A stretch of 10,538 nucleotides of DNA from Candidatus Methanomethylicia archaeon (GCA_938030905.1 CALHIW010000078.1:1-10538); one strand, 5' to 3'; shown: positions 1 to 6,952, counted from the first letter of the stretch. The notes: generated from the letters alone by a model not told the origin. Translations and numbers: made by a program.

Positions 1-387
1 GGAAGAAGAGGAACAATTCTACTGTATCCGCGGGTCTCTCATATAGACTCGTTAAATTTAATAGCCACTTCTTGGGCGTTATTATTTACTTCAATTACGG
101 AGGAACCCTTTCCGTATGCTGTATACGAATCATTGTTCGTAGGAACTATACCCATTGCGTATAGTGTAGGTGGTATTCCAGAAATTGCTGAAGGAACCGT
201 AGCACAACGCTACTTGGTAAAACCTCATGACTACTCATCCGCCAAAAATAAAGCAAAGGATATACTTTCGATGAGTTATGAGGATATAACAATTTTATCA
301 AAACATTTAAGAGCACAAATTATCAGTAAGTACAAGGGGCAACAAATAAGGGAAACTTACTTAAAAATCTTTAATAAGGTATGTTAA
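1..387 (+). CDS. Family 4 glycosyltransferase, C-terminal part (5' end outside window)
   Basis: The reading frame is open from the first base to the TAA at 385-387, so this is the 3' end of a gene that starts before the window. The translation shows the C-terminal Rossmann domain of a GT-B retaining glycosyltransferase. An E-x7-E motif (EEPFPYAVYE) binds the nucleotide-sugar donor in GT4 enzymes. It is followed by GTIPIAYSVGGIPEIAEGT, the usual 'GTPVIA..VGGIPEI' donor-site strand, then YLVKPHD and a helical tail. Such enzymes transfer a sugar from an NDP- or GDP-sugar to a lipid-linked or growing glycan on the cytoplasmic side of the membrane. Donor and acceptor cannot be read from this fragment. 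The end overlaps the next gene by seven bases (ATGTTAA), which implies translational coupling. A second, decayed GT4 3' end lies at 2210-2486. Family assignment is firm; substrate is unknown. Confidence 0.85.
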   Translation, partial: GRRGTILLYPRVSHIDSLNLIATSWALLFTSITEEPFPYAVYESLFVGTIPIAYSVGGIPEIAEGTVAQRYLVKPHDYSSAKNKAKDILSMSYEDITILSKHLRAQIISKYKGQQIRETYLKIFNKVC

Positions 388-2123
388 AAATCAATAAACT
401 ATACGTTTCTATTCTTTTGTTAGTATTACTACTTTCTATGTATTCGAAGATAGTATTTAATTTATATGAGGACAACACTTTCTTAATACTTTTACTTTTA
501 TGTATACTCACACTTATAATTATCTCTTCTCTCCTTGATATTAATATTCCTAAAGTTTTCTGCATTGTAGTTTTAGTGAGTAGCATATTATTGCCGAACA
601 CCATTTCAAACAATCCTATCTTGGGCGGAGACCTCGCGCGTGAATTATTTCTATCACATGGAATTCAAGAGCTTCATTACGCTCAAGCTCTGAAAACTAA
701 TGATATGATTGCTTTTACTGGCTATGTATTTTTACAAGCAATATTTTGCTCTGTTACTTCAATGTATATAATTAACTCAAATAATCTCTTATCATTACTT
801 ATAGTGATTTTGCTCTCTATCACTTCCTTTATGTCATTTTTATCATTAAGTAATAACAAGATGTTATCATTCATATTTTCATTTATCATTACTTCGCAGT
901 ACAACGTCATATATGCAAATCAGCAAGGACTTAGGTCTATGATGTGGATTCTGTTATTTATGCTGTATGCAATAATAATAACTAAAAGGGGCCTAAAAAA
1001 TAAGGTACAATTGCCGATAATATTACTTTTAATGTCACTTGCTGTAGTCTATTATACATATGCTTTTATTGCAGTAGCATATTTTCCAATTTTAGCCATA
1101 GTTCAATATTTAAATCATAAGAAGATAAATAAAATTACAGCTATAAGGGGAGTGATGTATTCCGTTTCAGTAATTTCATGGAACTTTTTGTATAGTCTAT
1201 ATTCCTATGGAATAGTATCTGTTATCGAGAGCTTTCTCCTGTCGTTCAAAGAGCTTTTTAAGATATCAAAATCGGAAATTATCTATGTGGATTTATTTGA
1301 GCAGACTATATCATGGAAAATTTTAATATATATCAACATCATTTACTTTTCACTAATTTTACTTGTCGCTATCTTAGCTTTATATACAATTGTAAATCAA
1401 AAAAGAATAATAACATTAGAAGAACAGGATCTTATAGCATTTACATTGTGGGGAGCATTTTCTTTATTGCCGACACTCCTTAATACAAGTGCTAGATTAA
1501 CTATTGGTATAAACAGAGCGTTAATATTAGCTCTCATAGCATCAATCCCATTCATAATTCAAAAAATAAGCCCCTTTTTCAGCACGGAGGAATTAAGTTA
1601 TAAGATAAAATTTAAAAGATTGAAATTTTCCCTCCTTTTAATTTTTCTTCTCTTAATTTCAATTACCTTAATAGCAAATACGGGTATATTTCATGTAGTG
1701 CTCAGGGAAGATGGACTTACATATATGGACTTAAAAAGCAGGAGATATATGGCTTGGTCTGTCCCTACAGCAGACATCATTGGGTACCGGTGGCTCATGA
1801 ACATGTTTAGTGAAACAACCGAGAGGATATACTTAGGAAACATTTACTTTGATAATAGGCATTACCTTTATCTTTCAATGCTACGTCTTAATCTGACAAT
1901 TATAGATAGATCTATCCTGCTTCAGCAAAAATGGCTTTCATTCACAGACTATGACAAACTTCAAAATGGTCTCCTGATTATTACGGAGGCTAATATAAAA
2001 ATGAATAAGATGTTCCTTGCAGGTGCAAGATTAGCCGTAATGAAAGAGTTGAACATGTATAAACTTACCGATGAACTAAATCTACTATATAACAACGCTT
2101 ATTTCTTAATTTTTAATAAATAA
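381..2123 (+). CDS. Polytopic membrane protein, GT-C / DUF2206-like
   Basis: This 580-residue protein has about twelve to fourteen predicted membrane segments between residues 7 and 434. A soluble, probably extracytoplasmic, C-terminal domain of about 145 residues follows. The first long outer loop carries GGDLARELF (Asp84, Glu88) after the third membrane span, where GT-C glycosyltransferases place their acidic catalytic residues. The architecture resembles archaeal DUF2206-type membrane proteins and other polyprenyl-phosphate-sugar-dependent glycosyltransferases. I infer a role in transferring a sugar to a lipid-linked or surface glycan outside the membrane; no reaction can be proved from sequence. 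The ATG at 381 overlaps the upstream glycosyltransferase stop, so the start is well supported. The gene is clearly more AT-rich than the genes at 2483-4119. Part of a probably related protein lies, broken, at 9226-10538. It could instead be a non-catalytic glycan-locus membrane protein. Confidence 0.7.
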   Translation: MLKINKLYVSILLLVLLLSMYSKIVFNLYEDNTFLILLLLCILTLIIISSLLDINIPKVFCIVVLVSSILLPNTISNNPILGGDLARELFLSHGIQELHYAQALKTNDMIAFTGYVFLQAIFCSVTSMYIINSNNLLSLLIVILLSITSFMSFLSLSNNKMLSFIFSFIITSQYNVIYANQQGLRSMMWILLFMLYAIIITKRGLKNKVQLPIILLLMSLAVVYYTYAFIAVAYFPILAIVQYLNHKKINKITAIRGVMYSVSVISWNFLYSLYSYGIVSVIESFLLSFKELFKISKSEIIYVDLFEQTISWKILIYINIIYFSLILLVAILALYTIVNQKRIITLEEQDLIAFTLWGAFSLLPTLLNTSARLTIGINRALILALIASIPFIIQKISPFFSTEELSYKIKFKRLKFSLLLIFLLLISITLIANTGIFHVVLREDGLTYMDLKSRRYMAWSVPTADIIGYRWLMNMFSETTERIYLGNIYFDNRHYLYLSMLRLNLTIIDRSILLQQKWLSFTDYDKLQNGLLIITEANIKMNKMFLAGARLAVMKELNMYKLTDELNLLYNNAYFLIFNK

Positions 2124-2209
2124 TGAATAATAAAAGTGTTTTATTGAAAATAACTTTTTGACTCTTAATCTCAGCTATTCAAATAAAATCTAAAATTAAG
2201 ATAGTGCGT

Positions 2210-2486
2210 AGCCCCCTGCCTGACACGGAAGTAAATCTATACTCGCAGGAACCATACCTATAGCCTCTAGGGTTGGTGGATGTCTGAAATAGTTAAAGAA
2301 ACGTATGCTGAGAAATTTCTCTTTAAGCCTGGAAACGTTGAAGAGTTTGTTGACCGCATAGAAATTGTCCTTTCCTTATCAAAGGAACAAATTTTGGACA
2401 TTGGATTAAGGTTAAGGGAAGATATCTCTAAACGTTTTAATAATGAAGTGATCAAGAAACAGCTTCTGGAAGTCTTTAGCCTATGA
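2210..2486 (+). pseudogene. Remnant of a second GT4 glycosyltransferase 3' end, frameshifted
   Basis: From 2242 one frame reads LAGTIPIASRVGG, the GT4 donor-site strand, and stops at TAG 2290-2292. The next frame continues from 2283 as SEIVKETYAEKFLFKPGN and a helical tail to TGA 2484-2486. The expected 'GGVPEIV' is interrupted by loss of one base at about 2281. Bases 2210-2240 contain a short Pro-Leu-Pro and Glu/Ser-like stretch consistent with the E-x7-E region, but with further indels. The remnant is homologous to residues in the 3' end at 1-387 (GTIPIA..VGG.EI...KP), but clearly diverged. Everything upstream of the donor site is missing, so the gene is truncated as well as shifted. The ATG at 2280 gives a 68-codon open frame ending in an ATGA overlap with the methyltransferase at 2483. 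That frame may still be translated and couple ribosomes, but I doubt it has its own function. Confidence 0.75.
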
Positions 2487-3106
2487 AGTTAGAATATGAT
2501 GTCGATTACACGAACACTTTCCACAGCCCAGGCATTGAGCCTTGGATTACTGGCTTTCTTAAAGGGAAGCAATTTGCTAATGCCCTCGACATAGGTTGTG
2601 GTTTAGGTTTTGCAGCATTACTTCTTAAGCTATACCTAAATAATGTGGGTTACCTTATCGGCTTAGATGTCTCACATAATAAGGTTGTTAAAGCTAGAAA
2701 ACTCAACTTATATGATGATCTTATAGTGGGCGATGCTAGATTTCCACCGTTTAAATGCGGATCGATTGAGATGATAATATCTACTGAGGTTATTCATGGC
2801 TTTTCAGCTAATATTTTAGGCATTATAGAGAAACCTTTAAAGGAAAAAGGTTACGTAGTGCTATCCTTACCATCACTTCCAAAGGAGTTAAGAGTTAAAA
2901 ACCTCATAGAGAAAGGCTATCATGCCTATAGATACTTGTTACGTGGCTTTATACTTATAGATCTAAACAACTATGAGATTCTTCTAGCATCCAACTCAAA
3001 GCTCTTCAGGATCGTCAGAATAATCCTTAAAGTTTTAAGACCAATGCTCAAAGCTATGAAAGCCGTTGAAAAAGGATACATCCTAGCTTTTAAGTGCACT
3101 TCATGA
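2483..3106 (+). CDS. Class I SAM-dependent methyltransferase
   Basis: This 207-residue protein has the Rossmann methyltransferase motifs in order. Motif I is ALDIGCGLG (residues 34-42) for SAM binding. The acidic end of strand 2 is GLDVS (residues 60-64). Motif III is GDARFPPF (83-90), and the post-motif strand ends IISTEVIHG (98-106). Length and motif spacing fit the Methyltransf_11/25 type. It is likely to methylate a small molecule or a sugar of the surface glycan, because it sits between glycosyltransferase genes and sugar-modifying genes. The acceptor cannot be predicted. The ATG overlaps the stop of the upstream remnant (ATGA at 2483-2486). The stop overlaps the following ATG in the same way, so it lies inside a translationally coupled operon. 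Unlike the two methyltransferases at 6109-6952 and 7592-8353, it is uninterrupted. Family call is strong, substrate unknown. Confidence 0.85.
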   Translation: MKLEYDVDYTNTFHSPGIEPWITGFLKGKQFANALDIGCGLGFAALLLKLYLNNVGYLIGLDVSHNKVVKARKLNLYDDLIVGDARFPPFKCGSIEMIISTEVIHGFSANILGIIEKPLKEKGYVVLSLPSLPKELRVKNLIEKGYHAYRYLLRGFILIDLNNYEILLASNSKLFRIVRIILKVLRPMLKAMKAVEKGYILAFKCTS

Positions 3107-4119
3107 AAGTAGTTCCTATCAATTCACTAAGCACAGTCATAGATGCTAATAGAGTGTTCTGCTTAGCAAAGAACTATCATTGCTTATCGTTAGTTGAAAT
3201 AAATCGTAATCTAGAAATTATAAATGAATTAGCTAAGTTTAAAGGTACAAAAGGTTTCCTGCTTTTAAAGGAGGGGGAGCGGTTTTTAGTAAGTATAGAT
3301 GATAAGCTCCTTTTAATCGATAAAGGTGTCCAAAAAGTGGTCTTTAAAGCTAGCGATCCTGAAAACTTCTTCTGGCATGCTACTAAGGTTGGAAAATATA
3401 CCTTTATACACGAATATGGTAAGCCTCCAACAGGCATATATGTCTCAGAAGATCTCAAGCATTATACTAAGGTCATTACTAACGAAGAAGTAGATAAACA
3501 CTCTAAACACTTTCACTCCATCGCTTATGATCCATGGAGAAGTTGGCTTTTAGCTACACTAGGGGATGGTTGTCCAACTAGGGTCTCATATTCTGAGGAT
3601 GTGGGCAGAACTTGGAAGCCCCTTTACAAGGGACCATGGCAATTTGTGCCAATAGAAATACTAAAAGATAAAATAATATTCGGTATGGATAGCGGTATAG
3701 CTAGAGGAGGTCTAGGTATTTACTATCCATCTATAGAGAATTGGGAATTCCTCTTTCTAAGGTGGCATAACAAAATTGTTAGATTTGCCCAAATGGCTGA
3801 TATAAAGCAACTTAATAATGGTATATGGATATCCGCTTTAGGCTCTCCTCAAGTTGTGGTAGTATCTAAAGATTTAAGATGTTGGCATCCTTTATATATA
3901 GAAGGGCTAAGCGAAGACTTCAATCATTTCATGAAAATTAGTGAGGGAAATGACATCATAATATGCTCTACGGGTAAAAACCTAGTAATCTTCGATAAGA
4001 GTGAGCTAGAAAATGCATTATCACAAACAAAATCTATAATGTTAAGCTACAGAGCTTATATTGACAGGTTAAGAGGATTAGGCTCTACTCTAAAAAGAAA
4101 ATTATTGCTAAGAAAATGA
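3103..4119 (+). CDS. Asp-box (BNR/sialidase-like) beta-propeller protein
   Basis: The protein has 338 residues from ATG 3103. I prefer this start to the GTG at 3094 because it gives an ATGA overlap (3103-3106) with the methyltransferase stop, matching the next junction. One clear Asp-box is present, SEDVGRTW at residues 164-171 (S-x-D-x-G-x-T-W). Degenerate boxes occur near 115 (SEDLKHYTKV) and 255 (SKDLRCWHPL). The stretch HFHSIAYDPWRSWLLATLGDG before the good box is typical of archaeal and bacterial sialidase-like propellers. Alternating beta strands run through residues 1-300. There is no signal peptide or membrane helix, so it is probably cytoplasmic, and the C-terminus is strongly basic. 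Asp-box propellers include glycosidases but many are non-catalytic. I see no basis to assign a sialidase reaction; glycan binding or processing is an inference from the neighbours. Its stop overlaps the epimerase start. Confidence 0.7.
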   Translation: MKVVPINSLSTVIDANRVFCLAKNYHCLSLVEINRNLEIINELAKFKGTKGFLLLKEGERFLVSIDDKLLLIDKGVQKVVFKASDPENFFWHATKVGKYTFIHEYGKPPTGIYVSEDLKHYTKVITNEEVDKHSKHFHSIAYDPWRSWLLATLGDGCPTRVSYSEDVGRTWKPLYKGPWQFVPIEILKDKIIFGMDSGIARGGLGIYYPSIENWEFLFLRWHNKIVRFAQMADIKQLNNGIWISALGSPQVVVVSKDLRCWHPLYIEGLSEDFNHFMKISEGNDIIICSTGKNLVIFDKSELENALSQTKSIMLSYRAYIDRLRGLGSTLKRKLLLRK

Positions 4120-4585
4120 AAGTGCTAATAATCAGTGGAGTGGGCCTCATAGGTCATAACACGGCCTTATACCTGAAAGACAGGAGCTTAGACGTCGTCG
4201 CCTTCGACAGTCTAAAGAGGAGCTACGGAAACCACCATAAACTACCTGCAAACAACTGGAATCCTTATAATAAAGGGCGATGCCCTAAATACTACGCCCT
4301 CAAAAAAGTCCTAGCCAATGTTGACATGGTTGTGCACGCCGCCTACATAAGCGTGGAAGAATCCATAAAGAAGCCGCCTTATACCTAGGAACAACATGGC
4401 AGGCACAGCCAACGTAACCAAAACCTGCCTAGACGGAAACGTCAAACTCATGATCTATTTAAGCAGCATAGCAATCTACGGTCAACCCGTATCGCCGTAC
4501 GTATATCAAAGCCCATGGGGGAAGAGGTTACAAAATACTACGGCCAGAAACTCATGCCTAAAGCCGTGCGCGCTGAGGTGTGTGA
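4116..4585 (+). pseudogene. NAD-dependent NDP-sugar epimerase/dehydratase, decayed and truncated
   Basis: The ATG at 4116 overlaps the propeller stop (ATGA). The first frame, to TAG 4386-4388, gives a short-chain dehydrogenase Rossmann start. The NAD-binding loop has drifted from GGAGFIG to SGVGLIG. DVVAFDSL and VDMVVHAAYISVEES follow. A one-base shift near 4385 moves to the frame with NNMAGTANV and MIYLSSIAIYG, where the catalytic Ser strand is recognisable. The following dozen or so residues normally seen before the active Tyr are missing. A further missing base at 4501 hides the Tyr-x3-Lys motif: restoring one G gives Y-G-I-S-K, then MGEEVTKYYGQKLMP. Homology ends near 4560-4585, so about half of the usual 300-plus residues are absent. 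UDP-glucose 4-epimerase or dTDP-glucose 4,6-dehydratase relatives are the likely ancestors. The gene is more GC-rich than its flanks. Confidence 0.8.
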
Positions 4586-4949
4586 TTCATCATAGAGAAA
4601 TATGGCGCTGAAACCGCGTTCCTTCCGTTTGAAATGGCAAGACCATATTCCGATTATAAAGCGATAGTGAAAGTTATCAATCTCATGAAGAATAAGAATA
4701 ACATCACAATTAGGACTATTGCTAAGGAAGGAATAATGTTTAAAAATGTCATGAAATTATTAGGCCAACTCGACTTAGTTACAGATTTTTGATTGCATAC
4801 ATTAATACCTACAGCCAATATGGGCATTCCAGTAATTGGTATCACTTATGCGCCGAAAATAGAATGTTTTTATGGCCTCAATAAGGCTTTCTGATTATTG
4901 TATTAACATAAATGACTTAACCAGAGATAGATTCATAAAAATTAGTTGA
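4586..4949 (+). pseudogene. Polysaccharide pyruvyl transferase family, C-terminal remnant
   Basis: Immediately after the epimerase remnant, one frame opens at 4586 and reads IEKYGAETAFLPFE, an interdomain strand, and then LLGQLDLVTD. After an in-frame TGA at 4790-4792 the same frame continues LHTLI.TANMGIPVIGITY and APKIE. This is the conserved C-terminal signature of the pyruvyl transferase family (PF04230, CsaB/WcaK relatives), normally 'DLVIGMRLHSLIFA...GVPVIGISYDPKV'. The stop replaces the residues just before Leu-His. One extra T in the run 4867-4871 then shifts the frame. Restoring it gives CFMASIRLSDYCININDL and a short tail ending at TGA 4947-4949. The family transfers pyruvate from phosphoenolpyruvate to glycan sugars, or carries out related glycan transfers. 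The N-terminal half is absent. The recognition is strong despite the breaks, and conventional gene calling would miss it. Confidence 0.78.
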
Positions 4950-4958
4950 TGCATGCAT
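4949..4958. repeat. 10-bp perfect palindrome ATGCATGCAT
   Basis: ATGCATGCAT at 4949-4958 equals its own reverse complement and begins at the last base of the pyruvyl transferase remnant's stop codon. It may be chance, since TGCA/GCAT alternation is simple. It is listed because it opens the spacer that also contains a TATA-like element, an oligo-T terminator and a longer inverted repeat. Confidence 0.4.
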
Positions 4959-4968
4959 GAAAAACTAG

Positions 4969-4976
4969 TATAAATA
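4969..4976 (+). promoter_or_regulatory. TATA-like element (archaeal promoter candidate)
   Basis: TATAAATA occurs about 130 bases before the first plausible downstream start codons and just ahead of an oligo-T tract. Archaeal TATA boxes lie about 25 bases before transcription starts, which would place initiation inside the T tract. The AT-rich context makes chance matches common, so this is a weak call. Confidence 0.2.
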
Positions 4977-4986
4977 GGGTCTATAG

Positions 4987-5001
4987 TTTTTTAATTTTTT
5001 T
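4987..5001 (+). terminator. Oligo-T transcription terminator (archaeal type)
   Basis: Two T runs separated by AA (T6 at 4987-4992, T7 at 4995-5001) follow the pyruvyl transferase remnant by about 40 bases. Archaeal RNA polymerase terminates at such U-rich tracts without a preceding hairpin. The position, after the last gene of the coupled upstream group and before a long spacer, supports an operon end here. Strength is inferred only. Confidence 0.45.
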
Positions 5002-5019
5002 GCTAGTAAAGTACTAGCA
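5001..5019. repeat. Perfect 8-bp inverted repeat with 3-base loop
   Basis: TGCTAGTA at 5001-5008 and TACTAGCA at 5012-5019 are exact reverse complements separated by AAG. The T-run precedes the repeat on the + strand rather than following it, so it is not a bacterial-type terminator on + and is not followed by Ts on - either. It could be an operator, the end of a mobile element, or a hairpin protecting the 3' end of the upstream transcript. Confidence 0.55.
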
Positions 5020-5391
5020 CTAAAAATAAAAGCCGAATTAAATAGCTAATTAATAAGAAGATTGCTACCAATGAAAAAAAGAAAGGTAAGTTTTATTTAT
5101 TTTTCCCTATGATTTTTACACTTGCAAGCATTTTTTTCTATAGATTACTATCTGTTCATCGCCTAAGCACTTCACAGACTATATTAAGGTCATACCGTTT
5201 GTCAAAAAGGCAGTTACAGATATGTACTTATCAATCGACTGATGAGATATGGATTAAAAAGGCTTGTTTTAAAGTGATCCAACATGATAAAGGCCCTCAA
5301 GGTCTTTGAAGTTTCTGGAAATCAGCAAAGCAGTTCGATCTCGACGAAGCTTGATAAAATGAAATAAACTGCCTTATTACTTAACACTTAG

Positions 5392-5398
5392 TTTATAG
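5392..5398 (+). promoter_or_regulatory. Possible TATA box for the kinase gene
   Basis: TTTATAG lies 34-40 bases before the ATG at 5432. With normal archaeal spacing, transcription would begin near 5420, giving a very short leader that just includes the GGAG at 5421-5424. A purine-rich BRE is not obvious upstream, so confidence is low. Confidence 0.28.
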
Positions 5399-5420
5399 TT
5401 GCTTAACTAATACTAGAACA

Positions 5421-5424
5421 GGAG
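5421..5424 (+). promoter_or_regulatory. Ribosome binding site GGAG for the 5432 kinase
   Basis: GGAG ends seven bases before the ATG at 5432 and is complementary to the archaeal 16S 3' end. It supports that start, and it fits a gene that begins a new transcription unit rather than one reached by an overlapping stop. Confidence 0.55.
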
Positions 5425-5431
5425 CCAAGTT

Positions 5432-6106
5432 ATGCAGAAGCCACATTTAGTGGTGTTGGTTGGCACAGTTGGGTCAGGCAAATCGACTTGTATGAGACTT
5501 CTATACTTGCGTTTAAGGCGGAAAGGACTGAAAGTCAAAACAGCCTCTCTAAAGACGGGACACCTGCTTGCTTTTATTCTCGAGGTTCTTTTAGCAAAAA
5601 TGTTAGTGAGTAAAGGAAAAGATGTATACCCTATTAGGGCACTGATTGAAGAAAAACCGCATTTATTCAGAAGGATCTTTAAGTTATGGCTTATCCTCGA
5701 TCTAATAAGTATCACCATAAAATTCCTTATTAGTGTATATCTGCCACTAAAACTTGGTTACATTGTTATTGTTGAAGAATATATCCCAGCTACGATATCT
5801 GATTACATTTATCTCAGTAAGCTCATGAAGCCTCCTTTGAAGATGGACTCACTTTCAATTGGCTATTTGTTAAGGATGGCAAACTTGTGCGTTTCTATGA
5901 AAACAATTTTTTTAGACGCTGAAAGTGATGAGCTGGTTCGCCGCTGGAAAGTAAGAGGGAGTCCTAACGAAAGGGAAGACTATATCCAAATGCAACGCTC
6001 CTTACTCCTATGCATTTCAAAGAGGCTCTCCTCTAAGTTCCTTTATGTAAATACTAAAATAATGTTGCCCAACGAACTCATTAGAATATCTGAATCTATG
6101 TTGTGA
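5432..6106 (+). CDS. Thymidylate-kinase-like P-loop kinase, copy 1
   Basis: This is a 224-residue P-loop protein. Walker A is GTVGSGKST (residues 11-19). TASLKTGHLLAF follows at 38-49, then a hydrophobic stretch (83-106), a Walker-B-like strand ending VIVEEYIPA (112-120), and DELVRRW before a basic lid-like segment (166-180). The layout is that of the thymidylate kinase family. It aligns along its length with the kinase at 6959-7576 (TGH/GTH, LGYxVV, E.Y.P, DELVRR, ISKRL/IAKRL). At the position of the thymidylate kinase DR(Y/H) motif it has EEY, so the usual Arg is replaced by Glu. A housekeeping dTMP kinase is therefore unlikely. I infer phosphorylation of a sugar, lipid or glycan intermediate, because of the locus and the methyltransferase that follows directly. 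Its TGA (6104-6106) abuts the start of that methyltransferase. Confidence 0.75.
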   Translation: MQKPHLVVLVGTVGSGKSTCMRLLYLRLRRKGLKVKTASLKTGHLLAFILEVLLAKMLVSKGKDVYPIRALIEEKPHLFRRIFKLWLILDLISITIKFLISVYLPLKLGYIVIVEEYIPATISDYIYLSKLMKPPLKMDSLSIGYLLRMANLCVSMKTIFLDAESDELVRRWKVRGSPNEREDYIQMQRSLLLCISKRLSSKFLYVNTKIMLPNELIRISESML

Positions 6107-6108
6107 AA

Positions 6109-6952
6109 ATGACTAAGCTTACAGTTCTCATTAAGCAAATACTTAAAAAGCATGTAGACCCTCAAACAAAGACCCCAGAACTAATTTTACTCGGATGGTG
6201 CGACAATTATGTAGCTAGTGAGCATCTCTCTAGATATATGTTTGCTTCAAGTTCACTAGTGGAATAGTATTAGATATCGCATCCGGCACTTGCTACGGTT
6301 CTAGCATGCTAATGAGAAAAGATTGTTACCAAAATGTCATAAGTGTTTATTCAGATATGGATGCTCTTCAATATGGAAGAATAGTTTACGGTTCTATTGG
6401 CATGTGTGCAGACGCTATACATTTACCTTTTAGGAAGCAATGCTTTGACACAGTTGTTTCTGGCGAAACCTTGGAGCATATAAAAGATCAGAAAGTCTTT
6501 CTTGACAACATTAAACATGCTTTGAAAAGGGAAGGTGTATTGATTTTAAGCACTCCAAATAAAATGTATACTTTATCATAGCTACCAAAACCCCTGACCA
6601 TATCATGTTAAAGAATATCATCTAGGAGAATTGGTTGCATTTTTGCACTCACGGGGGATTCAAAATAAAATGCATTTGGGAGGGAAGAAAATAAATAGCT
6701 TAAACTTATTGAAGCGACTTTTAGGCTTCGTACTAAAATTCTTGTTAAGCAAACTTTTAATAAAGCCTTACTTAATAGATAACCTCTACCATTCTATTTC
6801 ACATTCAACATCAGGGATTCGAAAGCGTGCATACGCGGGGGCGTTAGTAGATCCCAACCCGGGTCTGTTACACATAGGAAGCTTAAGTATCATCTAATTT
6901 GTTGCCTTATGAGTACTTCATAACTGTTGCAAAGCGTGCGCCAAGAACATAG
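6109..6952 (+). pseudogene. SAM-dependent methyltransferase (module 1), three frameshifts
   Basis: The gene starts at ATG 6109, or at GTG 6103, which overlaps the kinase stop as GTGA. The first frame encodes about 50 residues ending HLSRYMFASS before TAG 6265-6267. The next frame, from 6261, carries motif I (VLDIASGTCYGS, 6267-6302), SDMDALQYG, ADAIHLPF and the strand VVSGETLEHI. It ends STPNKMY and stops at 6579-6581. From 6598 the first frame resumes with PYHVKEYHLGELVAFLHS and a basic, hydrophobic tail to 6897. A third shift near 6886 gives LLPYEYFITVAKRAPRT and TAG 6950-6952. Joined, the pieces form an ordinary Methyltransf_11-type protein of about 280 residues with nothing missing. The damage is therefore a few indels, not deletion. 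Motif I has Ser for the usual Cys/Gly. It lies between the two kinases; the next kinase starts six bases later. Confidence 0.82.

Larger units (their letters stand above)
4950..5431. other. Long spacer with unassigned coding-like debris
   Basis: This is the longest stretch without a recognisable gene. It holds an AT-rich first part (4950-5070) with a TATA-like box, an oligo-T tract and an inverted repeat. Bases 5070-5360 follow, where all three + frames contain short peptide-like pieces cut by stops, for example HFTDYIKVIPFVKKAVTDMY and, in another frame, STDEIWIKKACFKVIQHDKG. These look like fragments of one decayed gene spread over frames. I cannot name the family; a transposase relic is possible but unproved. 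An ATG-initiated frame at 5109-5309 (66 codons) lacks a good ribosome binding site and shows no known motif. The last 40 bases carry the likely promoter and ribosome binding site of the kinase gene at 5432. Confidence 0.5.

Noticed and set aside
371..613. Minus-strand open frames such as 371-613, 722-910, 3177-3458, 5413-5718, 7258-7491 and 8622-8828
   Set aside because: They lie antisense to well-supported + strand genes, have no recognisable motifs, and follow from the codon pattern of the real gene.
3103..4119. Exo-sialidase
   Set aside because: Only one good Asp-box is seen, the catalytic residues cannot be placed, and there is no export signal.
4654..4845. Minus-strand 63-codon frame
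   Set aside because: It is antisense to the pyruvyl transferase remnant, whose + strand peptides match a known family signature.
5001..5019. Inverted repeat as a rho-independent terminator
   Set aside because: The T run precedes the stem on the + strand, and no T run follows it on either strand.
5109..5309. 66-codon + strand frame as a real small gene
   Set aside because: It has no convincing ribosome binding site or motif, and neighbouring frames contain equally protein-like fragments, so debris is the better reading.
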